Origin: Pseudoips prasinana | Taxonomy: Eukaryota > Arthropoda > Insecta > Lepidoptera > Nolidae | Length of the DNA stretch: 64,000 bases | Assembly (NCBI GenBank): GCA_951640165.1 | Contig: OX621247.1 | Location: 32,834,001 to 32,898,000, forward strand | Reading direction: 5' to 3' | In this document: piece by piece, positions 42,912 to 52,205 of the stretch | How positions within the stretch are numbered: position 1 is the stretch's first letter | How the letters are laid out: the number at the start of each line of letters is the position of its first letter | Translations under genes and position numbers: made by a program | Notes under the pieces: generated by a model | What the model saw: the letters and a program-made list of their open reading frames with translations, nothing else | Told to the model about the DNA's origin: nothing | The model's database searches: none

Positions 42912-43072
42912 TCCTACTAATATTATAAAGGCGCAAGTTTGTTAGTGTGTGACAGTGTATGGACGGATTGTGATCAAACTTTGTAGTAATATAGCTTATT
43001 ATTATATCCCGATAACACATAGGCTATGATTTATAAAGCTTAACGCGGATAAAACCGCGGGGTCCAGCTAGT
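42912..43072 (+). mobile_element. Hel-A copy
   Basis: TCCTACTAATATTATAAAGG start; GCGGATAAAACCGCGGGGTC hairpin; end CAGCTAGT. SINE-A is inserted immediately downstream. Confidence 0.75.
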
Positions 43073-43084
43073 AAATTATAAATA

Positions 43085-43457
43085 TGCCTCGTTGGTCTAG
43101 CGGTAGCGTGTTCACCCGCAGAGAACGAGGTCCTGGGTTCAAATCCCGGGTCGGGCCAAAAAGTGATTTTGGGACTTTTCTGTAAAAAGAAAAAATTCTC
43201 AGCATCAGCCCGAAGTCTGGGAGTTGGCGGTATTATACCCCCGTGCCTCGGAGAGCACGTAATGCCGTCGGTCCTGTACCCGACCTCTTTCCGGTCGTGT
43301 CCCATAGGCGTCCCATCGGATCATGAGAGTGATGGAATAGAAAGTGCTCCTGTGTTTGCGCAGACACTTGAGCACTATAATATGTCCCGCGCAGATGGCT
43401 AATCTCTGTTGAGACTGGCCGCCGTGGCCGAAATTCGGCTAGGAGGACATTATTATT
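43085..43457 (+). mobile_element. SINE-A reference copy, full length with target duplication
   Basis: ATTATAAATA at 43075-43084 and 43458-43467 flanks it. A box TGGTCTAGCGGTAGCG, B box GGGTTCAAATCCC, then the body (GGAGTTGGCGGTATTATACC, CGGAGAGCACGTAATGCCGT) and an ATT-repeat tail. About 373 bp. Pol III-transcribed retroposon. Open frames across it are not genes. Confidence 0.9.
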
Positions 43458-43467
43458 ATTATAAATA

Positions 43468-43933
43468 AAAAGCGCGAACCTTGTCGTCAAACTGCTATGC
43501 AATTTGACAAAAATGTAAACACGGTAAATATGTAGGTACCTTTTCCGTAATATGAAAGGAGGTTTTTAAAACTAGGAGATACACGGCTGACGCTGAAGTG
43601 AAAAGACAGACTGCCATTGGGATGCTGTGATCGCTGGCGTGTGCTAACTTCCCTAACAACTGGACATTTATAGGCAGCATTGATCGCCATTCAGATAAAC
43701 AGAGTATCACAGATTAAAATCTCGCCGGTGGCCGGAATAATGATAAATATTAATGATCCTCAAATTTGAGATATTTCCAAGATAACTTGCGAATGTAAAA
43801 TAAATTATTCATGCGTTGAATGCTATTCATATCACTACCCAAACCGATAGGATATTCAGGGAATTTTAATTTATAATTTTTCCCTACTGGTAGAGTAATG
43901 GCGTCAGACGCATATGTTAAAAGAATATTTTAA
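43468..43933. other. No gene seen
   Basis: Two overlapping minus-strand open frames at 43487-43710 lack motifs. Confidence 0.4.
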
Positions 43934-44116
43934 AACTAGCTGTGCCCCGCGGTTTCACCCGCCTTAAACTGTATAAATTATAGCCTATGTGTTATTCGGA
44001 TATATTATAAGCTATATTACTAAAAAGTTCCATCAAAATCCGTTCGGTAGTTTTCGCCTGAAAGAGTAATAAACATCCTTACACCTGTACTCACAAACTT
44101 TCGCATTGCTATATAA
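43934..44116 (-). mobile_element. Hel-A copy
   Basis: ACTAGCTGTGCCCCGCGG to CTCACAAACTTTCGCATTG. Its 5' end merges into the next copy. Confidence 0.7.
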
Positions 44117-44117
44117 T

Positions 44118-44290
44118 ACTAGCTGTGCTCGCGGTTTTACTCGCGTTAAACTTTATAAATTATAGCCTGTGTGTTAATCCAGGGTGTCAGCTAACTCCGT
44201 ACCAAATTTTATTAAAATCGCTCCAGCCGTTTATACGTGAAGAAGCAACAAACATACACACTCACAAACTTTCGCCTTTATAATATTAGT
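44118..44290 (-). mobile_element. Hel-C copy
   Basis: ACTAGCTGTGCTCGCGG to TTTATAATATTAGTG, with CCAGGGTGTCAGCTAACTCC. Confidence 0.75.
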
Positions 44291-44408
44291 GTAATATTAT
44301 AAAGGCGAAAGTTTGTGAGTGTGTATGTTTGTTGCTTCTTCATAGCCTTCTGCATAGGCTATAATTTATAAACTTTTAAAGAGGATAAAACCGCGGGGCA
44401 CATCTAGT
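44291..44408 (+). mobile_element. Hel-C/A copy, internally deleted, head to head with the previous one
   Basis: TAATATTATAAAGGCGAAAG start abuts the 5' end of the minus copy. GGATAAAACCGCGGGGCACA and CTAGT end. Confidence 0.7.
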
Positions 44409-44534
44409 AACTAATAACCGAAAGGGTAAAATCACTTGCACGGATTTCACGTGGTTTTGACCGTCGATGATTTCACTAGCTGCTTATGTTAGCCGCTACA
44501 ATGTTTATGTTTAGAAGAATTACTGACAGACAGC

Positions 44535-44940
44535 CGTGTGGTTCCCGGCCCTGTAAGAATAACAGGGTTACTCCATTTCGACAAAAGGCGAATAAAGCAT
44601 CTTCTACACGGTCGCAAACCAAGGTCCCAACAGAGGTCACCCTGGTGGTTGCCATCCAACTAGACTGCAGTTGTGCAGTCTAGATGGATGGCAACCACCA
44701 GGGTGACCTCTGTTGGAACTTTAGTTTGCAACCGTGTATTATACGATGCTTAAGGGATACACCAGGTAGTCGGGCAGCAGTGTCACCTGTGTACTTGCTA
44801 CCACCTGACTGCGGACGCCAACTCGCATGCCAAGCGCGGTGACTACGGTAAACCCCGCCATATGGCAACGTTGTAAAAACCTTTGGAGGAGGCCAATGAT
44901 CAGCAGTGGACGATATCATGCTGCTGATGATGATGACAGA
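44535..44940 (+). mobile_element. RTE-type repeat containing a hairpin element
   Basis: GAATAACAGGGTTACTCC at the left. After the hairpin: GATACACCAGGTAGTCGGGC, AACTCGCATGCCAAGCGC, CAGCAGTGGACGATATCATG and a TGATGATGATG tail. Confidence 0.65.
44596..44752. repeat. Hairpin element with arms of about 74 bp
   Basis: CCAACAGAGGTCACCCTGGT, GGTTGCCATCC and TAGACTGCA are mirrored across a loop of about 6 bp (TTGTG region). The pairing is perfect for about 30 bp centrally and imperfect outward to AAGCATC/GATGCTT. Confidence 0.85.
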
Positions 44941-45109
44941 CAGACAAACAAACTGTTATCCTGTACGTGATATATCCTACTAGGTTCTGTGAATTGTATT
45001 AAAATGACGAAAGTTAGGAGTCTGTTACTCAATAATCAATTACTCATATACGGCTAAACGGATTTAGATGAAATTTCGAATGGAGATTGGTAATACCATG
45101 TATAAATAA

Positions 45110-45290
45110 ATATCTTGGGACAACTAACACAATGCTATCTGATCCCAAAGTAGTCAAATCCTGTACTATGGTAACCAGACAACTGATAAACATACTTATA
45201 TATATCTAAATAGTAAATATTATAGATAAATTACATCCAGACACAGAACAAAATAATTGTGCTGATCATGCAAAGATTCAACACATAACA
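45110..45290 (-). mobile_element. SINE-D copy
   Basis: ATCTTGGGACAACTAACACA, GGTAACCAGACAACTGATAA, AATTACATCCAGACACAG. Confidence 0.65.
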
Positions 45291-45383
45291 TCTAGCTTTG
45301 CAGTCAGTTTAAAATGACTACTAAGGATATGTCCTAGTCTTAAAAATCATTCGCCTATATTCGGTAATATTTCGGTACTGACG

Positions 45384-45462
45384 GCGATCTTTGTGTCCGA
45401 GCGGTATAAGACTCCGGGCGGGCAATTGCGCAGAAGGTCGCAGGTTCGATTGCTGTACTGAA
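45384..45462 (+). mobile_element. SINE-E: class II (Ser/Leu-like) tRNA-derived head
   Basis: TGTCCGAGCGGTATAAGACT resembles a type II tRNA A box and GCAGGTTCGATTGCTG a B box. The fold is not a convincing tRNA, so it is probably a SINE head or tRNA pseudogene. Confidence 0.5.
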
Positions 45463-45594
45463 CGATATATGTGTAAAAAAGAAAGATTTGTTTCGGGGTC
45501 TCGTCAAAAGAGTCACTACCAACTAACAGCGGAAACGTTAACCCTTTATAAGGCATTAGGTATTACATGCTGTGTGTGACAGCGACATATATCA

Positions 45595-45641
45595 GAATCA
45601 GAATATCATCACCCCATCTCATCCCGTGGGGGCAGCAGCTT
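45595..45641 (+). mobile_element. RTE-type repeat, left part
   Basis: ATATCATCACCCCATCTCAT and CCCGTGGGGGCAGCAGCTTC, broken by SINE-5S. Confidence 0.65.
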
Positions 45642-45911
45642 CCTTACTTACTTACTTATCGTATGGGCAGGGTAACCAACCCTAGTGTCAGAGTTGTTCA
45701 AGCCGCCCAATAGGCCTCTGACATGGCTTAACGACTGTTGTCTAATGACTACAACCGGGACCGACAGCTTAACGTGCCCTCCGAAGCACGGAGACGCTCA
45801 GAAATTAACCCACTTTCGCGGTCACCCATCCATGGACTGACCGCGAGCCTAGTTGCTTAACCTCGCCAATCGCTTACCGACCGGTGAGAGCATCTAGCTA
45901 TGAGCGCCTCA
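45642..45911 (-). mobile_element. SINE-5S reference copy, full length
   Basis: Read on the minus strand: GGCGCTCATAGCTAGATGCT, CGGCGAGGTTAAGCAACTAG, CGCGGTCAGTCCATGGATGG, GTGACCGC, then GTGCTTCGGAGGGCACGTTA, AAGCCATGTCAGAGGCC, and a GTAAGTAAG tail. The GGTTAAGCA...GATGGGTGACCGC run matches the 3' half of 5S rRNA including its internal control region, so this is a 5S-derived (SINE3-type) retroposon. Confidence 0.8.
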
Positions 45912-46052
45912 TATTCAGCGCAGGTTCCTTTTGAGTACTGTGACCATCTTACTGCGATCGCCAACCCACCTGCCAAGCGTGGCGATTATGGCATATCCCC
46001 TCAAGATGATTCCCGAGGTAGGCTTCTCCAGCAGTGGACTTATTTCAGCTGT
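45912..46052 (+). mobile_element. RTE-type repeat, right part
   Basis: GTACTGTGACCATCTTACTG, AAGCGTGGCGATTATGGCAT, CTCCAGCAGTGGAC. Confidence 0.65.
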
Positions 46053-46169
46053 ATTAGTTTTGAACTTTATTACTAGCCAATAGAGTTCAAATTTGGTTGA
46101 AACTATATCCCCACTCACTGCCCATGAAAAGGTTAAGCAGTCTGTTCAGTCGTCATTTGAACATTTATG

Positions 46170-46390
46170 ATATGCTCATGGCGAGTTGCTCTCATCGGTC
46201 CTTAAATGATCGGTGAGGTGAAGGATCAAGACACGCGTTCAGTCTATAGATGGGTGACTGCCAAAGAGGTTTAATTTCTGAACTACTTCGTGCTTCGGCG
46301 GGAACGTTAAACTGTAGGCCCCGGATCGTGTCAGAGGCTTGCTGGGCGGCTTTAACAACTCTGATACTAGAGTAATTAAGTCTGGTACTT
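46170..46390 (+). mobile_element. SINE-5S copy, diverged
   Basis: CTCATGGCGAGTTGCTCTCA, TCTATAGATGGGTGACTGCC, CTTCGTGCTTCGGCGGGAAC, TTAACAACTCTGATACTAG. Confidence 0.65.
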
Positions 46391-47217
46391 ATCTAGCGTA
46401 TGAATTGGTCTGGGGGCTGAAGCCAATAAAAACGGGATACGGCAAGTAAGAAGAAAGATACATCTATTTATTGATAGGTAGGTAAGTACTATGCGAAGCT
46501 ACTTCTGGTAGCAACCGTACTTAGTGGTAGGTCCTATTCAAAAACATTCGCTATTGTTTGCATAGTAATTAGTATTGAATGATAAAACACTAAACAGTAA
46601 TAAAAATAAATAGTAGACATTGTATTACAACGACCCGGCGATTATTTGCTTTGTGAATCAATGGAGTTACCCTATCGCAACGAATTCCGTTCAGGAATGT
46701 TGCAATTTCATACCAATCAGTTCTAAAAATAAATCCGCTTCTCCATAAATAATGTACATTGTGGTTTTGTTTATGATTGATTTGTTCTTTTTTAATTCGA
46801 ATTTTGTAATTCGAACATCGAACTCACAGCTGTCAAAATTTTGACACATCAGCTAGGTACTGATACCCAATCGTTGGATACATCAATTCTTCGAACTATC
46901 TATTTAATTTCCATGAAACAAACACGGGATTTGTTTACGCCTCAAGCCGTGCCTCACCTAAATACACACCAGACTAAATAGAGAACTGTTTAGACAAAGA
47001 AATCCTTCAGATTCAATGGAAATTTGAAGTGTGAATCTTACAGAAGCACTCGTAAAGGCACCATTAGAACTGTGCCATAAAAACGAACAATCGTCGATCT
47101 AGACACGGCTGTAGATCAACAAACAAACAGACAAATAAACCGTGTATGGATTGAACCTATTAACAGCACATTGAATTGTCGAAACGTGACAGCTAAAGAG
47201 ATTATCGCAATACTAAC
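46391..47217. other. No repeat or coding gene recognised (apparently unique)
   Basis: About 0.8 kb without the window's repeat families. Confidence 0.4.
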
Positions 47218-47500
47218 CTTATAGTGTGTTGATTCCGCGTTGAGCCAGCAGGGACACACGCGGTAACAAGCGGACAAGTCGCGGTTCAACTGAAATCGTA
47301 TTTATTTAATTTAAGTGAGGTTTTTGTGTTATCACGCGACCGCGTTATCCGCGCTTCGCGGGTTTAGACGCTGCCGGCGCGAAGCGTAATCGCGAACTGT
47401 GGCGGGGACTGCTTGGCGGTCCAGCGGCCGCGAACGCGCATGCGCCGCTGCCAAGGTCATGCGCGAGAATACCGCTTGTGTAGCGCCATGTTTACACGCC
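47218..47500 (-). promoter_or_regulatory. CpG-dense block, candidate promoter and noncoding exon
   Basis: 47330-47480 is rich in CG dinucleotides (GCGGCCGCGAACGCGCATGC), unlike its surroundings. On the minus strand an initiator-like TTTCAGTTGAACCGC at about 47295 is followed, about 75 bp on, by CACTATAAG|GTTAGT, a plausible donor. Any coding exons would lie to the left. None was recognised, so this is tentative. Confidence 0.35.
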
Positions 47501-48060
47501 AGCTATGACCACTACAAATAACGCCGCCACCATTGCGCATAAAGTCCCCGAGATGTTTGGAATACAAGTTTTATGATACGCAGTGTATGTTAATGTTTGA
47601 TTTATGGCAACAGCATGAAATTCTCCCACGTTTCAAGTTGTCAGCTATGCTGGGAGGTTACGAACGTAATCACCACGCCCACCACAGGCTGATTACAGGC
47701 TCTAGGTGTCCGAGGGTAGGTCAACAGGTCATTGATAAAATGGTGCACATTTTTGTAAGTCTTTCCCGACGCAGTATATCTCCTACACGTTCTGTGCAGT
47801 AAGGTATAAGAACTGACAGAGTTTAACACAAAAAATAAATATCTAGGTACCTAGTATAATCGCCTTCTTAATTCGACACAAAAAGTACTTATGTCGTAAT
47901 CGTGTGATAAACCGGCTCTCCGTCGGTCGATGGATTTTATAGAGACAAGTATGTACCTTATATAAATAAAATCTAAATGAAACATTTGTTTCATTTAAAG
48001 AATGATTTAAAGTATGATTTGGGAGTGGACAGATATGAAAATCTTATTAATTATAATATT
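47501..48060. other. No gene seen
   Basis: A plus-strand open frame at 47533-47802 has no motif. Confidence 0.4.
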
Positions 48061-48063
48061 ATT

Positions 48064-48215
48064 ATCACACTAAAATTTTAAAGGCGAAAGTTTGTGAGTG
48101 TGTATGTTTGTTACTTCTTCACGTCTAAACGGCTGCAGCGAATTCAATAAAATTTGGTATGGAGTTAGCGGACACCCTAGATTAACACATCTATAAAGTT
48201 TAACGCGGGTAAAAC
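48064..48215 (+). mobile_element. Hel-C copy
   Basis: CACACTAAAATTTTAAAGGC start, AACGCGGGTAAAACTGC end. Reverse-orientation CCCCGCGGTTTTT follows at 48240. Confidence 0.6.
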
Positions 48216-48311
48216 TGCAACTTAATTATAATTAAGTAGCAGTGCCCCGCGGTTTTTCTTAATTCGATAGCTTGGTATTTGATTAAGTATATTATTTATA
48301 TAATATAATAA

Positions 48312-48453
48312 TAATATACTATCTAGGGACAATGTCACACAGATCATCCTAGCCCCAAACTAAGCAAAGCTTGTACTATGGGTACCAGGCGACGATATAC
48401 ATACTTATATAGATAGATAAATACTTAAATACATAGAAAACATCCATGACTCA
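48312..48453 (-). mobile_element. SINE-F, 3' part
   Basis: ATCTAGGGACAATGTCACAC to ACATCCATGACTCA is almost identical to 60.83-60.96 kb. The tRNA-like head is absent. Confidence 0.75.
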
Positions 48454-48789
48454 TTCCATATATCTGTATATGGAAAAAATATCAAATAATCTGCAATAGA
48501 AGAATGTGCTTACTTATAATTTAATATAATTTGACTAAGTATATATGTTCTGTAATCACATATATTAAATATTGTTTGTCTAATTATTTTATTAATTTGT
48601 TTTCTTATCTAACCGAAAGCCGAGTGAGAACGTGACACACTCAAGATCAAAGGTTTAAGTGTCGCTGTCAAACAATTACATGCCATAATATTATAAGGAA
48701 GTAAACAGTAAAAAAACGTAGATAGATAAAACAAAAATATTTCTAATTGAATATGTGTGTAGTATATATTTACATATGATATTTATTCC

Positions 48790-48890
48790 AAACGGCTATA
48801 CTTATATCAAGCTATACATTTCCAATATAAGCTGACCTCTCATTGTATGGAAATTCTATACAACGCGAGATCAGCTTATACTGGAATTGT
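48790..48890. mobile_element. MITE, uninterrupted short form of the 33.96-kb element
   Basis: TATATCAAGCTATACATTTC, ATAAGCTGACCTCTCATTG, ACAACGCGAGATCAGCTTAT. Confidence 0.6.
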
Positions 48891-48923
48891 ACATAATAAT
48901 TAATAATATAAATCATATAATAA

Positions 48924-49090
48924 ACTAGCTGTGCCCGCGACTTCGTCCGCGTGTTAATTAGTTCATTTAGTTTTTTAGTTAGTAAAATAAAATACTTTTT
49001 CTAAAATGAAAGTAGCCTAAGTTACGCCTTATTACATCAGCTACCTGCCAATAAAAGTCCCGTCAAAATCGGTCCAGCCATTTCAGAGAT
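48924..49090 (-). mobile_element. Helitron-like element of another subtype
   Basis: ACTAGCTGTGCCCGCGACTT and TCCGCGTG at the reverse-strand 3' end. AAAATCGGTCCAGCCATTTC inside. CAGACAGACAGAC follows. Boundary uncertain on the right. Confidence 0.5.
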
Positions 49091-49135
49091 TAGCCGGACG
49101 AAACAGACAGACAGACAAAAATTGTTATTTTGGTA

Positions 49136-50902
49136 TATGTACCGTATATATATTCATACTATGTAGTAAAAACCGGCTATTACAATATTACAAACAGACA
49201 CTCCAATTTTATTTATTTGTATAGATGTATAGATGAATTAAAACGCTACAAAAAAAACTTACATGGAGATGTAAGAATAAGAATGACTCAGGATATAGGT
49301 ACATTTGATAAAGCAATAAAATCTTGATCTTAAGTTATAAAGAATTACTGTTTGGAAACAAAAAACGAAAGCACCTATTTCAACTTTTCTTTTTGACAAC
49401 CAATTGGGGGCATTATAAAGCATTCCTTATCTATTAAAAAGAAGACAATGGATAAATTTAATAGTCTATTAATTTAATGGCATATTCCCATTCGCCCCAC
49501 CACTGTTAGTCCCACTGGTACAAAATATTTAATATGTATTTCCGATCGTACCACTTAAATTATTGGTGTGTATTTCGCTACTAGAAAACTAGGTTAGGTT
49601 AGCCGTGCCAGAAACAATTTATTTACACAAACAATGCACTTTTATGTAAATAACCAAGTTCAAAATAAACGTTGACTTTCGTACCAGCGCATTTTTTTTG
49701 TGGGACGAACGAGAATATCTATACGGAATTTATAACCTCCTTCTTTGAAGACGGCTAAATTTAAGTAAATAAGCCAAACTGTAGTTGCAGTTTGGCGTAT
49801 AGGCTACGGCCACTAAGAAGTTTTATATATAAATAAGATCCTGGTTACTATTGTAGATCATACATTATATATTGATTAAGTTGAACTTAAGTTAAAGTAG
49901 GTACCTAAGTTAAAATCAAACATTGGATTACTAAAAACCTTTTATTTTAACAATAACACAAAAATGGCTAAGCCTCTCTTAATAATAAAAAAAATATAAA
50001 TAGAAGAAGTGGAAGAAACAAACTTATTTCTTCTGTGACGATCGCGTTATTATCTGAAAACTTCAAGTGGCTATAAAAATCTTCTGGCTCAATAAAACTC
50101 TGATTTGTGAGTGATCACCCTTAGAGGTAAATTATTGAGAAAACACTACATAAATTTCGTTTGTCTTTAGTGAACACAATGTTTTTTTTTTAATATACCT
50201 TGATTTTCAACGATTTTGTGAACATCTTACAATAAAGGAATGTACACATTGCAGGCCTAAATTTAATAATAAATAACAGTGTATATTTATACCGTAACCA
50301 AAAAATAAAGCGAGAAAATAAACTATGAATATATGTGAACTACATATAACAACAAAAAATAAAATCTTAACCAGAAATGATAAAAAGTTTTTAAACACAT
50401 TAAGTAAGGTTCAGAGTTACTAACCCAGTATTTTTTTAATAAAAATAGTATAATAAAAAATGTGCCGCTCATATTTTTATTTGTTTCATGTTATCTTATT
50501 GTATTGGGCTAAATATATATATATATATATAAAAAATCACACAAAATTGATAATATATAGAGCACCGAGGACAATTTCATATGAAGTGAAGAAGTTATAA
50601 CCTGACGTATATGACAATTTGTCAAATCTATACGATTTTTATATTTGTTGAATTTGTGTTTAACTAATTTTTATAAATATGTAACTCGCTTGGTACTTAC
50701 ATATTTCTTACATTTTAACACTTTTGTACGGTTACTATTTTGACTTGAATAGTTCTATAGAAAACTTATATCCTAATAAGTGAAGATTATTTATACTGTT
50801 CATATCACATTAGGTAAACTTTAACTTATTTCTATATGAACACTTGAAACCTTACTATATAAAATGCTTAGACACAACCAACAGTTTAACAAAGTAAATA
50901 AT
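49136..50902. other. No gene seen; region downstream of the zinc-finger gene
   Basis: AT-rich, apparently unique DNA with an AT dinucleotide run at 50510-50530. An AATAAA on the minus strand near 50480 could be a poly(A) signal but would imply a long 3' UTR. Confidence 0.35.
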
Positions 50903-51040
50903 ACTTAAACTTCTATGATCAACGCTTATAGTAAGTAAAAAGAAAAAAATTGTAACAAAACCATAATACCTACTTAAACTTCTATGATCAACGCTTATAG
51001 TAAGTAAAAAGAAAAAAAATTGTAAAAAACCTTAATACCT
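50903..51040. repeat. 69-bp tandem duplication
   Basis: ACTTAAACTTCTATGATCAA starts at 50903 and again at 50972. The copies differ by a few bases. Confidence 0.9.
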
Positions 51041-51225
51041 AGGTCAGTCAATGATATTATCTAATTCATAGTTAATATCTGTCTAATAGAACACAAAAGT
51101 ATGACGTCATTTTTCGATAATTATCTGTAGCGTAAAGTGGGACTCAGTCCGTCGCAAATACGGACTGCATAATATCATTAACTAAAATTAACAATTTTAA
51201 ACTTTCACGCGTCTCATTTTTATAC

Positions 51226-51372
51226 AACATTGTTAACGCGACTAACCTTTTTTGTTACCATCCCGACGTTTCCACCAAGCTGCATTGATTGTGGCTACGA
51301 TCAATGTAACTTGGTCGAAACGTCGGTATAATAACAAAAAGTTTAGTCGCGTTAATACCTGTTAACAATGTG
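51226..51372. repeat. Inverted-repeat element with arms of about 60 bp
   Basis: TTGTTAACGCGACTAA, TTTTTGTTA, CGACGTTTC, CCAAG pair with the complementary segments ending at 51372. A MITE-like foldback just beyond the zinc-finger stop codon. Confidence 0.75.
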
Positions 51373-51515
51373 GAATAATCTTTAGTAAATATTAATTAAT
51401 TATATATACAAGAGATTCGTGACTATTGTGCTCTATTCTTATAATAAATAAATAAAAAAAAAACATCTAAAACTAAAAACGACTAAAGGCACAGCCCACT
51501 TCATCCTTCAATTGA

Positions 51516-52205
51516 TTATTGGAAATTCTTTTTTTGTTTCCATCTGAGTAGTTTCTTGGCTGGTGGGATCGCCGTTCCATGTATATCAGAGCAATGCCTT
51601 TTCAGTTCAGCATATTTCCTAAACCTGGACCCACAAATTAAACAATCCACAATGGCTTTTCTAACATTATGGACTCTCCACTCGTGGTCCCATTTTTCTT
51701 TAAGACTACCGAAGTAGTCCCTGCAAAATCTACACTTGAACTTAGAAGCCATCGCTTTTCTGTGTATGCATCGTACATGCTTATTCAACGTAGACTCAAA
51801 ATAGAAGACTTTATCGCAATAATCGCACTCGACTGGTCTATGATTGTTATGATACTCCATGTGCTGTGCAATCATCTTTTTGGAATTAAATTTCCTTTGG
51901 CATAAATCACATTGGAAATATGTGGTACCATGAATTTTCTTGTGCTTGGAAAAATTGCTGGAATCGCTAAAGGATTTGTCACAAAACGTACATTGGTAAA
52001 GTGTTACTTTTGCGTGCTCACGTAAATGGGCTTTATACCTGTCTATTCTCGTGAATATCTTCTCTTCGCAGATTTCGCAGCGAATGTTGAGGACTCCGAA
52101 TTTGTTAACTGGGTTCTTTGCGAGGGTGCTTCGTATAACGTGCTCGATTAGATGCCGTTTGAGGTCGCTGATCCGGTCAAACTTCTTGTAGCACACTTCA
52201 CAGGC
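51516..52205 (-). CDS. Zinc-finger gene, coding exon 3 (fingers 6-12)
   Basis: Acceptor TTTTGCAG before GCCTGTGAAG, phase 0. It encodes seven fingers: CEVC, CEIC, CTFC, CDLC, CDYC, CRFC and CLIC types, each with a HxxxH or HxxxxH end. Finger 7 (CEIC) has 13 rather than 12 residues between Cys and His. A basic tail (KKLLRWKQKKNFQ) precedes TAA at 51516-51518. One small plus-strand open frame here is a by-product. Confidence 0.9.
   Translation of the reverse strand, partial: ACEVCYKKFDRISDLKRHLIEHVIRSTLAKNPVNKFGVLNIRCEICEEKIFTRIDRYKAHLREHAKVTLYQCTFCDKSFSDSSNFSKHKKIHGTTYFQCDLCQRKFNSKKMIAQHMEYHNNHRPVECDYCDKVFYFESTLNKHVRCIHRKAMASKFKCRFCRDYFGSLKEKWDHEWRVHNVRKAIVDCLICGSRFRKYAELKRHCSDIHGTAIPPAKKLLRWKQKKNFQ

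Larger units (their letters stand above)
45542..46132. mobile_element. piggyBac-like MITE with nested insertions
   Basis: TTAA at 45538-45541 and 46133-46136. Left end CCCTTTATAAGGCA equals 28737. Right end GAACTTTATTACTAGCCAAT to TGCCCATGAAAAGG equals the 28.8-kb right half. RTE-type and SINE-5S repeats lie inside. Confidence 0.7.

Noticed and set aside
45384..45462. Functional Ser/Leu-type tRNA
   Set aside because: The A- and B-box motifs are good, but the acceptor stem and variable arm do not pair convincingly.
45830..45905. 5S rRNA gene
   Set aside because: Only the internal control region resembles 5S. It is the head of a dispersed SINE with a long unrelated body.
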